From assembly GCF_002741055.1 (NCBI RefSeq), contig NZ_CP016809.1, positions 3,822,501 to 3,886,500 on the forward strand: a stretch of DNA of 64,000 bases. The letters run 5' to 3'. Under the pieces are notes generated by a model. The model made no database searches and was not told the DNA's origin. It saw nothing but the letters and a program-made list of their open reading frames with translations. The DNA is from Paenibacillus ihbetae (GTDB lineage Bacteria > Bacillota > Bacilli > Paenibacillales > Paenibacillaceae). Each line of letters starts with the position of its first letter. Within the stretch, counting starts at the first letter, position 1. A program made the position numbers and the translations under genes. Shown piece by piece: positions 54,831-62,713 of the stretch.

Positions 54831-55562
54831 ATGTCAGAATATGCAGTAGAGGTTAACGATGTTTCCATGCTGTTCAATTTATCAACTGAAAAAATCGATA
54901 GTTTAAAAGAATATGTTTTAAAGCTTCTAAAAAAAGAACTTTATTTTAAAGAGTTCCAAGCTCTCCAGAACATTTCGTTCACTGTGAAAAAAGGGGACAC
55001 GTTTGGTTTAGTAGGATTAAATGGGGCCGGTAAAAGCACTCTTTTAAAGATCATTGCGGGAGTATTGAAGCCTACTAAAGGGAGTGTTGTTGTTAATGGG
55101 AATTTAGCTCCTCTTATAGAGTTAGGTGCAGGTTTTAATTTTGATCTATCTGCTAAAGAGAATATATTCTTAAATGGCGCGGTGCTAGGGCACTCTAGAG
55201 CGTTTATGGAAGAACATTATCACAGTATCGTAGAATTTTCAGAATTAAAAGATTTTATTGATGTACCTATTAAAAATTATTCTTCGGGTATGGTTGCGAG
55301 ATTAGCATTTTCAGTTGCGACTACAATTAAACCTGAAATACTGATTGTAGATGAAGTTCTAGCAGTCGGTGATTATAAATTTCAAGAAAAATGTAAAAAA
55401 AAGATGAATGAACTACTTGATGATGGTACTACTGTTTTGTTTGTTTCGCATTCTTCTGCACAGGTAAAGGAAATGTGTAATAATGCAATTTGGATTGAGA
55501 AGGGAAAAACCAAAATGGTTGGTAGAGCTGATACTGTAATTAATGCATATGAAATGGCTTGA
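54831..55562 (+). CDS. Polysaccharide ABC exporter ATPase (Wzt/TagH-like, short form)
   Basis: ATG 54831, seven bases after GGGAGGA, gives 243 residues. Walker A GLNGAGKST, a signature region KNYSSGMVARLAF and Walker B ILIVDEVLAVGD with SHSSAQVKEMC are typical of the Wzt/TagH/RfbE group. The protein stops directly after the ATPase domain, so the C-terminal carbohydrate-binding domain of long Wzt proteins, which recognises a modified chain end, is missing. It works with the permease encoded upstream. A glycosyltransferase gene follows by 21 bp. Confidence 0.93.
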   Translation: MSEYAVEVNDVSMLFNLSTEKIDSLKEYVLKLLKKELYFKEFQALQNISFTVKKGDTFGLVGLNGAGKSTLLKIIAGVLKPTKGSVVVNGNLAPLIELGAGFNFDLSAKENIFLNGAVLGHSRAFMEEHYHSIVEFSELKDFIDVPIKNYSSGMVARLAFSVATTIKPEILIVDEVLAVGDYKFQEKCKKKMNELLDDGTTVLFVSHSSAQVKEMCNNAIWIEKGKTKMVGRADTVINAYEMA

Positions 55563-55583
55563 CATGACAGGAGAGGTGTTATT

Positions 55584-56453
55584 TTGAATCCCGTTGTTGC
55601 TGTGATGGTTCGAACCAAGGACCGTCCTTTGTTATTGAGAAGAGCAATGGAAAGCATACTGAATCAGACATATAAGAATTGGGAGATAGTTTTAATAAAC
55701 AATGGCGGAGATGAAGGTACTATCTCTGCCATTCACTCAGAATTTATATGCAGAACTAGTAATAATATTCGCTTAATCAATCTTCAAAGGAATAGTTTTA
55801 TGGAAGTGGCTACAAATGTCGGGCTTAAAAACACGGATGCTAAATTTGTCACTTTATTAGATGATGATGACACTTGGGATGAAACCTTTTTAGAAAAATG
55901 TGTTGAAATATTAGTAAATAATAATTTAATTGATGGTGTAGTAACAAAATCAACAATCGTTCATGAGGAAATTGAAGGACAAACAATACAAGAGCTATGT
56001 AAAGAGAGTTTAAATCCTCGCCTAAAAAGGATAGGAAAGTACTCCTTGCTGAGGAGAAATTTATTTACAACAAACTCTTTTGTTTATAGAAAAAATGTTT
56101 TGACTGAAATCGGATACTATAGGGAAGACTTGCCTGTTTTAGGGGATTGGGAGTTTAATTTGAGATTTGCACTTAGTAAAAAAATTGTTGTTTTACCACA
56201 AGCCCTTGCATTTTACCATAAAAGGCAGAAAAATACTAATGAAAATTACAGTAATACCGATCTAGAGTTGCATTTGAAATACGATAAATTGATAAGATAT
56301 GAATTCTGTAGACGTAGTTTTAATGAGGGAGCAATTATAAGAGGGAGTAGGATTTTGATCTATGGTTATTTCAATAATTTAACTCGGTTAGCTAAAAAAA
56401 TGATTCATAAGAAAATGAATTCGAATGGAAGGATCGAATGGAGAAGAAGATAG
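55584..56453 (+). CDS. Family 2 glycosyltransferase
   Basis: The 289-residue protein has a GT-A fold start VVAVMVRTKDRPLLLRRAMESILNQTYKNWEIVLINNG and the metal-binding LLDDDDTWD motif, with a later VLGDWEFNLRFAL acceptor region. It has no membrane helices and ends in a very basic tail. TTG 55584 follows AGGAGAGG. Its last 16 bp overlap the next gene. A 1.35-kb duplication seen later begins inside its 3' end (56423). Sugar and linkage unknown. Confidence 0.88.
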   Translation: MNPVVAVMVRTKDRPLLLRRAMESILNQTYKNWEIVLINNGGDEGTISAIHSEFICRTSNNIRLINLQRNSFMEVATNVGLKNTDAKFVTLLDDDDTWDETFLEKCVEILVNNNLIDGVVTKSTIVHEEIEGQTIQELCKESLNPRLKRIGKYSLLRRNLFTTNSFVYRKNVLTEIGYYREDLPVLGDWEFNLRFALSKKIVVLPQALAFYHKRQKNTNENYSNTDLELHLKYDKLIRYEFCRRSFNEGAIIRGSRILIYGYFNNLTRLAKKMIHKKMNSNGRIEWRRR

Positions 56454-57774
56454 CAGTCTCGGTGATTGTTCCTGTATATAATGTCGAAAAGTATATAAGA
56501 AAGTGCTTGGATTCATTGGTAGATCAAACATTAAGCGATATAGAAATAATAGTCGTGAATGATGGTTCCACGGATGGATCACAGAAAATAATAGATGAGT
56601 ACGCAGAAAAACATCCATATAAAATAATCTCCCTCAGTAAGGAGAATGGGGGACTGGGAGAAGCCAGGAACTTTGGGCTGGAATATGCTCGGGGAGAATA
56701 TATAGGCTTCGTAGATTCAGATGATTGGGTAGACATTAAGATGTTCGAGGCTATGCATAATATGACAAAGTATGGTCATGACATTGTAATATGTGACTTT
56801 ATGATTGTTAAGGATGGATGGACAACAGGATACAGGTCAAAAGGCTTTAGAGGAAGCAATTTTACTCATAGAGAGTGTGTCATTAACTCTATTGATCCGG
56901 CGACAGCCTGTAATAAATTATATCATCGAAAGTTTTTTGATCTAACAAGATTTACAAAAGACTGGTACGAGGATATTGGAACAACACCAATATTGCTATC
57001 CTATGCCAATAGTATCGGCTACTTGGATTTTCCAATGTATTATTACAGGCAACGAGGAGGTTCGATAACTTATAGTTCAGACAGAAGGACATTAGGAGTA
57101 ATTAACTCATGGGAAAGGGTTATTACAAATGTCAATAGCGAGTATCAAGCTGAAGCAATTATGGCAGTAAGCAAAAGTATAGCTTCATTTTTAGAATTCA
57201 AACCTGATTTTGCCGACGAGTTTCTTGAATATGCAAATTCAAGACGCGATATCATAAGCACAAATTCTTTTTACCAGGAAGCAGTAAAGAACAAATCCAT
57301 TATAGACATTTTAAGAGCAAAGCTCATTCCCAAAAAGATACATTATTTTTGGTTTGGCAAGGGAGAGAAGAGTGAGTTAGTAAAAAAATGCATTAAATCG
57401 TGGGAAACTTTCGCAGGGGACTATGAGATCATAGAGTGGAATGAAACTAATTGCAATATTGAAGAAAATGAGTATGTGAAGGAAGCCTATGAAGCAAAGA
57501 AATGGGCATTTGTAGCGGACTACTTCAGAATCAAGGTTATCTATGAACAAGGTGGAATTTACATGGATACCGATATGGAATTAATGAATCGAATTGATTC
57601 TTTGCGGATTAGTGATGCTTTTTTTGCATTTGAAACAAGAGATGCAGTACACGCGGGAATATTTGGGGCGGTAGCAGGTCATCCTCTAATAAAACAATGG
57701 TTGGATACATACAGGGAGGATCGTTTTAAACAAAGTAATGGTTCTTATAATACAGCCCATACGATTGTAAAACG
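56423..57774 (+). repeat. Long direct repeat, copy 1 (identical to 59143-60494)
   Basis: About 1352 bp read the same as 59143-60494 (offset 2720), beginning 15 bp before the start codon of the GT2-GT32 gene and so including its ribosome binding site. The first difference is at 57775 (A; G at 60495). After a diverged stretch a further 98 bp (57872-57969) are again identical to 60592-60689. Confidence 0.9.
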
Positions 57775-58132
57775 ACTAACTGATATCTTGTTGAAAAATT
57801 ATGGTATAAAGATGAATGGAAGATATCAAATATTAAATGAAAACATTAAAATTTATCCCTCGAATATACTGACGATTGATGTGTACGATGGAAAAAATTT
57901 GGCTGTACATCACTATGATGCTTCTTGGTGGGATGTGAAGGATGAAGTATCCTATAAAAATGTAGTCCTAAAAGATTACGTCTTACTTAATGAAAGAAAT
58001 GCAATTCACACACTTAAACATTTATATAGAAGATTACGATGGATTTCAGATAATGAAAGGGGCCTTAAGGCAAGAATAATCAAGCTTTTTTTAGATCCTG
58101 CGTATAAATTATATAGAAGGATTTTTAAATGA
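56438..58132 (+). CDS. Fused GT2-GT32 glycosyltransferase, copy 1
   Basis: The 564-residue protein joins two transferase domains. Residues 1-220 are GT2 (SVIVPVYNVEKYIRKCLDSL, NDGSTDGS, DSDD at 93-96). Residues about 297-430 are GT32/Gly_transf_sug-like (IPKKIHYFWFG, DYFRIKVIYEQGGIYMDTDMEL with DTD at 377-379). The C-terminal tail of about 40 residues is basic. It could add two successive sugars. GGAAGGATCG precedes the ATG and the start overlaps the previous gene by 16 bp. A second copy lies at 59158; the two differ only after residue 451. Donors and linkages unknown. Confidence 0.9.
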   Translation: MEKKIAVSVIVPVYNVEKYIRKCLDSLVDQTLSDIEIIVVNDGSTDGSQKIIDEYAEKHPYKIISLSKENGGLGEARNFGLEYARGEYIGFVDSDDWVDIKMFEAMHNMTKYGHDIVICDFMIVKDGWTTGYRSKGFRGSNFTHRECVINSIDPATACNKLYHRKFFDLTRFTKDWYEDIGTTPILLSYANSIGYLDFPMYYYRQRGGSITYSSDRRTLGVINSWERVITNVNSEYQAEAIMAVSKSIASFLEFKPDFADEFLEYANSRRDIISTNSFYQEAVKNKSIIDILRAKLIPKKIHYFWFGKGEKSELVKKCIKSWETFAGDYEIIEWNETNCNIEENEYVKEAYEAKKWAFVADYFRIKVIYEQGGIYMDTDMELMNRIDSLRISDAFFAFETRDAVHAGIFGAVAGHPLIKQWLDTYREDRFKQSNGSYNTAHTIVKRLTDILLKNYGIKMNGRYQILNENIKIYPSNILTIDVYDGKNLAVHHYDASWWDVKDEVSYKNVVLKDYVLLNERNAIHTLKHLYRRLRWISDNERGLKARIIKLFLDPAYKLYRRIFK

Positions 58133-58151
58133 TTAGAGAGGGGGGAGTTAG

Positions 58152-59141
58152 ATGCTGAGAAAATCTATAAAAAAAATACCAAGAATTAAGAAAGTAATTG
58201 AAGAGCGACAAGCTTACTATAATCACATCATTTCTCTGAACAAAATACTGAAGGAAAGAGAACAGAATGAAATTGAAATAAAAGAACTACTAAATGGTTT
58301 GAAAGAGGTTAATCAACAACTTGAAGAAAATTACAAAAGATTGAAAAAACAATATGAAAATGAGATTGCAAAAAAACGAGAAGCTATAGAGCATTTAAAT
58401 AACACTATTGAAAGTATCAATAGTAAACATAAGGCACAGTTAATTCACAAAGATAGTGAGTTAAAATTATTGAATCAAGAAATACAACAGTTGAAGAAGG
58501 AGCTTTCTAATTTTAAAGGCTTAGGCAACCCTATAGATTCTAAAGACTTTTGGGAGACTCATTATATAAACGGGAATAGCTCAGGCACGGGTTCTTATGC
58601 TCACTTAGCAGAATTCAAGGCAATGATTATAAATTCTTTTTTAGATCAAAAAAAGATAAATACTGTTATTGAATTTGGATGCGGAGATGGCAATCAATTA
58701 TCATTTATGAAATATAAAAAATATGTGGGGGTAGATGTTTCCCAGTCGGTTATCAATAAAAACAAAGAAAAATACTGTGGTGATAAAAATAAATTGTTTT
58801 ATACTACTGAGGAAAAAGACAAGTATATTAGTCAAGATTATGATTTAGCTTTATCATTAGATGTTATTTTTCATTTAACTGAAGAAGATGTCTATGAACA
58901 ATATATGCACGATTTATTTTCATCCTCAAAAAAATATATCATTGTATACTCAAGTAATCATGAAGAATTTACTGTTTGGCCTGAATTCAGACATCGAAAA
59001 TTTATGAGATATGTACAAGAAAATTGTGCTGAATGGGTTTTAATCGATTTTATACCCAACAAGTATCCTTTTCAATTAGGGCGAGAAATGACTACATCCA
59101 CATCTGATTTTTATATTTTCAAACATAAAAATTTACTTTGA
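58152..59141 (+). CDS. Coiled-coil plus class I SAM methyltransferase
   Basis: The 329-residue protein has a basic N-terminus and a long heptad-rich coiled coil (about residues 20-122). A class I methyltransferase domain follows (130-329), with SAM motif I VIEFGCGDGNQ (172-181), the acidic motif VGVDVS and the DLALSLDVIFHL segment. In ABC-exported O-antigens WbdD combines a methyltransferase with a coiled-coil that measures chain length; here the order is reversed and no kinase is present. GGGGGAG precedes the ATG. It sits between the two GT2-GT32 copies near Wzm/Wzt. A chain-end methylating terminator is my inference; the substrate could also be a protein or small sugar. Confidence 0.8.
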   Translation: MLRKSIKKIPRIKKVIEERQAYYNHIISLNKILKEREQNEIEIKELLNGLKEVNQQLEENYKRLKKQYENEIAKKREAIEHLNNTIESINSKHKAQLIHKDSELKLLNQEIQQLKKELSNFKGLGNPIDSKDFWETHYINGNSSGTGSYAHLAEFKAMIINSFLDQKKINTVIEFGCGDGNQLSFMKYKKYVGVDVSQSVINKNKEKYCGDKNKLFYTTEEKDKYISQDYDLALSLDVIFHLTEEDVYEQYMHDLFSSSKKYIIVYSSNHEEFTVWPEFRHRKFMRYVQENCAEWVLIDFIPNKYPFQLGREMTTSTSDFYIFKHKNLL

Positions 59142-59142
59142 A

Positions 59143-60494
59143 GAATGGAAGGATCGAATGGAGAAGAAGATAGCAGTCTCGGTGATTGTTCCTGTATATA
59201 ATGTCGAAAAGTATATAAGAAAGTGCTTGGATTCATTGGTAGATCAAACATTAAGCGATATAGAAATAATAGTCGTGAATGATGGTTCCACGGATGGATC
59301 ACAGAAAATAATAGATGAGTACGCAGAAAAACATCCATATAAAATAATCTCCCTCAGTAAGGAGAATGGGGGACTGGGAGAAGCCAGGAACTTTGGGCTG
59401 GAATATGCTCGGGGAGAATATATAGGCTTCGTAGATTCAGATGATTGGGTAGACATTAAGATGTTCGAGGCTATGCATAATATGACAAAGTATGGTCATG
59501 ACATTGTAATATGTGACTTTATGATTGTTAAGGATGGATGGACAACAGGATACAGGTCAAAAGGCTTTAGAGGAAGCAATTTTACTCATAGAGAGTGTGT
59601 CATTAACTCTATTGATCCGGCGACAGCCTGTAATAAATTATATCATCGAAAGTTTTTTGATCTAACAAGATTTACAAAAGACTGGTACGAGGATATTGGA
59701 ACAACACCAATATTGCTATCCTATGCCAATAGTATCGGCTACTTGGATTTTCCAATGTATTATTACAGGCAACGAGGAGGTTCGATAACTTATAGTTCAG
59801 ACAGAAGGACATTAGGAGTAATTAACTCATGGGAAAGGGTTATTACAAATGTCAATAGCGAGTATCAAGCTGAAGCAATTATGGCAGTAAGCAAAAGTAT
59901 AGCTTCATTTTTAGAATTCAAACCTGATTTTGCCGACGAGTTTCTTGAATATGCAAATTCAAGACGCGATATCATAAGCACAAATTCTTTTTACCAGGAA
60001 GCAGTAAAGAACAAATCCATTATAGACATTTTAAGAGCAAAGCTCATTCCCAAAAAGATACATTATTTTTGGTTTGGCAAGGGAGAGAAGAGTGAGTTAG
60101 TAAAAAAATGCATTAAATCGTGGGAAACTTTCGCAGGGGACTATGAGATCATAGAGTGGAATGAAACTAATTGCAATATTGAAGAAAATGAGTATGTGAA
60201 GGAAGCCTATGAAGCAAAGAAATGGGCATTTGTAGCGGACTACTTCAGAATCAAGGTTATCTATGAACAAGGTGGAATTTACATGGATACCGATATGGAA
60301 TTAATGAATCGAATTGATTCTTTGCGGATTAGTGATGCTTTTTTTGCATTTGAAACAAGAGATGCAGTACACGCGGGAATATTTGGGGCGGTAGCAGGTC
60401 ATCCTCTAATAAAACAATGGTTGGATACATACAGGGAGGATCGTTTTAAACAAAGTAATGGTTCTTATAATACAGCCCATACGATTGTAAAACG
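59143..60494 (+). repeat. Long direct repeat, copy 2
   Basis: This is the second copy of 56423-57774. It starts immediately after the methyltransferase stop codon and carries the same ribosome binding site and start codon. Identity breaks at 60495. Confidence 0.9.
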
Positions 60495-60840
60495 GCTAAC
60501 TGATATCTTAGAAGAAAAATATGAGATTGACATGAATGGAAGATATCAAATATTAAAAGAAAACATTAGAATTTATCCGCCGAATGTGCTAACGATTGAT
60601 GTGTACGATGGAAAAAATTTGGCTGTACATCACTATGATGCTTCTTGGTGGGATGTGAAGGATGAAGTATCCTATAAAAATGTAGTCCTTAGAGATTTTT
60701 TTATAAGCAACGAATCGCAGATAACTTCGTCCGATATGGCATTTTATCAGGAGCTAATCAGAACTTACGAAAACACTATTTCATGGAGGATAACTGCACC
60801 TCTAAGGAAGATTCGAGCAATAACTAAAAGGAAGAATTAA
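59158..60840 (+). CDS. Fused GT2-GT32 glycosyltransferase, copy 2
   Basis: The 560-residue paralogue is identical to copy 1 through residue 451 and contains the same GT2 (DSDD 93-96) and GT32 (DTD 377-379) catalytic motifs. After that it diverges for about 30 residues, matches again over the IDVYDGKNLAVHHYDASWWD region, and then ends in a different tail (QELIRTYENTISWRITAPLRKI...). The tail TYENTISWRITAPLRK is of a type common in rhamnan/capsule glycosyltransferases. The mosaic suggests gene conversion between older paralogues rather than a simple recent duplication. Both copies appear intact, so each may act at a different step or be functionally redundant. Confidence 0.9.
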   Translation: MEKKIAVSVIVPVYNVEKYIRKCLDSLVDQTLSDIEIIVVNDGSTDGSQKIIDEYAEKHPYKIISLSKENGGLGEARNFGLEYARGEYIGFVDSDDWVDIKMFEAMHNMTKYGHDIVICDFMIVKDGWTTGYRSKGFRGSNFTHRECVINSIDPATACNKLYHRKFFDLTRFTKDWYEDIGTTPILLSYANSIGYLDFPMYYYRQRGGSITYSSDRRTLGVINSWERVITNVNSEYQAEAIMAVSKSIASFLEFKPDFADEFLEYANSRRDIISTNSFYQEAVKNKSIIDILRAKLIPKKIHYFWFGKGEKSELVKKCIKSWETFAGDYEIIEWNETNCNIEENEYVKEAYEAKKWAFVADYFRIKVIYEQGGIYMDTDMELMNRIDSLRISDAFFAFETRDAVHAGIFGAVAGHPLIKQWLDTYREDRFKQSNGSYNTAHTIVKRLTDILEEKYEIDMNGRYQILKENIRIYPPNVLTIDVYDGKNLAVHHYDASWWDVKDEVSYKNVVLRDFFISNESQITSSDMAFYQELIRTYENTISWRITAPLRKIRAITKRKN

Positions 60841-60843
60841 TCT

Positions 60844-61590
60844 ATGAAAAAAATCATCCCGGTTTTAATTGTTATTGTGATAAATTCGATATATTTAACA
60901 GAAGTAATAAGTCAGTATACAATTCAGACAGTTTTACAGCTCATATTTGTTTTTTGCTACCTATTTATATTGAATACTTTGGTGTTTTACTTAATAAATA
61001 AATACGTTATTTCTAAAAATGTAGGGGGAAGAATAGGCCTGGTTTTAGTTTCTTTGTGTGTTTCAATAATATGTGTTCTGGTGTTTAACGATAGTTTGAT
61101 TGTGAAAAACTATAAGCCGACTTCAGTGGAGATAGTACCCAGTATAACTAAGAATCCAAAATCAAATGGCTCTGAGGTATGGATTACAGGTATATATATA
61201 GATGATAGAAAAGTAGAACTGAAAGACGTTCCTATGATAAGAAACAAAAATGTTTGGACTGAAAAAGAAGGAGCAATAGTGAATTCTGGCAGCCAACCTG
61301 ACAAAATTGTTTTTGATTTACCAAAAGCCCAGGATATAAGGATCAAATTTTTAAAACATGCTTGGTCTGGGAATATCTCTATAAACGAAGGTAATCACAA
61401 AGAGACACATGATTTGTATTCTCCTGATAGTGGTGATTACAGCTATACAGTAAAAACCAATTTAGTACCTACAACTAACATTCAACGGTGGATTAGTTGC
61501 TTATTTTCTTTAATCTTTATTTCTAGTCTTTCTTTTCTAGTTTTAAATGTGATCCAATTGAAGAAAATTAACAAATCAAAATCTGAATGA
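60844..61590 (+). CDS. Membrane protein of unknown function
   Basis: I do not recognise a family. The 248-residue protein has three N-terminal membrane helices (about 3-22, 30-53, 63-83). A predominantly beta-type extracytoplasmic domain follows (about 90-205, SEVWITGIYIDDRKVEL...) and a last helix (about 212-235) precedes a basic tail. The extracytoplasmic part resembles small carbohydrate-binding-like domains in its alternation of strands, but this is only an impression. It follows the second GT2-GT32 copy after 3 bp and is clearly part of the glycan operon. Confidence 0.75.
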   Translation: MKKIIPVLIVIVINSIYLTEVISQYTIQTVLQLIFVFCYLFILNTLVFYLINKYVISKNVGGRIGLVLVSLCVSIICVLVFNDSLIVKNYKPTSVEIVPSITKNPKSNGSEVWITGIYIDDRKVELKDVPMIRNKNVWTEKEGAIVNSGSQPDKIVFDLPKAQDIRIKFLKHAWSGNISINEGNHKETHDLYSPDSGDYSYTVKTNLVPTTNIQRWISCLFSLIFISSLSFLVLNVIQLKKINKSKSE

Positions 61591-61618
61591 TTGGTACAGC
61601 TACTTTAACAATAAAGGG

Positions 61619-61721
61619 GAGACTATGAGGTTGTTGCCATAACCAGTCTCTAAAAAATTAAGTGGATGAAGCTATAAACGAAAATTTGCGAAAAAAAGAG
61701 CTTTGGACACGCAACTTCATC
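61619..61721. other. Intergenic inverted repeats, possible mobile-element remnant
   Basis: In the 181-bp gap, GAGACT (61619-61624) pairs with AGTCTC (61645-61650), enclosing GGTT/AACC (61629-61632, 61641-61644). GATGAAG (61665-61671) pairs with CTTCATC (61715-61721). No transposase fragment or typical T-tail is present. The hairpin could be an old insertion-sequence end or a weak terminator; I cannot decide. Confidence 0.3.
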
Positions 61722-61771
61722 ATTAGCCTAATAAAGAAAAGGAAAACACATAATAAGGGAGATATTTGTTT

Positions 61772-62713
61772 ATGGAAGTAGCGATTCTTATACCTTGTTA
61801 CAATGAGGAACAAACGATTGGTAAAGTCATAGATGACTTTAAAAAAGAGCTACCTAATGCAAAAATATATGTGTATGATAATAACTCAAGTGACAATACC
61901 GCGAAAATTGCAACTGAGCATGGAGCTATCGTGAAGAAGGAATTTAGGCAAGGGAAAGGTAATGTTGTACGATCTATGTTTTTAAATATTGATGCAGATT
62001 ATTATGTTATGGTTGATGGAGATGATACATATCCTGCTGAGTACGTTCACCAACTATTGGAGCCACTAATTAACCAAGAAGCAGATATGGTGATAGGGGA
62101 TAGATTATCAAATGGTTCATATTTTAATGAAAACAAAAGACCATTACATGATTTAGGTAACAATTTAGTCAAAAATTTAATTAATAAGCTTTATAAAAGT
62201 AACATAAATGATATTATGACAGGTTATCGTTCATTTAATAAACTCTATGTGAAGTCGTTTCCAGCTATGAGTCCTGGATTTGAAATAGAAACTGAACTGA
62301 CAATTCATACTTTGGATAAGAGGTTTTTAATTAAGGAAGTACCTATTAATTATCGAGATCGTCCGGAAGGGAGTTTTTCAAAACTCAGTACTCTAACTGA
62401 CGGGTTCAAGGTATTGAAGACAATATTCACTTTATTCAAAGACTATAAACCGTTAATCTTTTTTGTTTGTTGGTCTACCATCTTTGTATTGATAGGTTTA
62501 ATAATTGGACTTCCCGTGATTTTTGAGTATCTTAAAACAAGTTTGGTACCGAGATTACCATCAGCAGTTCTTGCGACAGGATTTATGTTATTGGCGATTA
62601 TTTCCCTATCGTGTGGACTTATTCTTGATACAGTAGTTTCAAATTCTCGGAAGCAGTATGAACTTGAACTACATAAAACAATGAAGTTGGTGAAGGCAGG
62701 AAATGAATATTGA
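61772..62713 (+). CDS. DPM1-like family 2 glycosyltransferase with two C-terminal helices
   Basis: ATG 61772 is preferred, about ten bases after AAGGGAGA; TTG 61766 is too close to it. The 313-residue protein starts VAILIPCYNEEQTIGKVIDDF and contains MVDGDDTYPAEYV (DxD), GDRLSNGSYF and DIMTGYRSF, as in dolichol/polyprenyl-phosphate mannosyl- or glucosyltransferases. Two membrane helices follow at about 228-255 and 265-290. It probably loads a sugar onto undecaprenyl phosphate for use outside the membrane. It overlaps the next gene by 11 bp, so that membrane protein may be the transferase using the lipid-linked sugar. Confidence 0.88.
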   Translation: MEVAILIPCYNEEQTIGKVIDDFKKELPNAKIYVYDNNSSDNTAKIATEHGAIVKKEFRQGKGNVVRSMFLNIDADYYVMVDGDDTYPAEYVHQLLEPLINQEADMVIGDRLSNGSYFNENKRPLHDLGNNLVKNLINKLYKSNINDIMTGYRSFNKLYVKSFPAMSPGFEIETELTIHTLDKRFLIKEVPINYRDRPEGSFSKLSTLTDGFKVLKTIFTLFKDYKPLIFFVCWSTIFVLIGLIIGLPVIFEYLKTSLVPRLPSAVLATGFMLLAIISLSCGLILDTVVSNSRKQYELELHKTMKLVKAGNEY

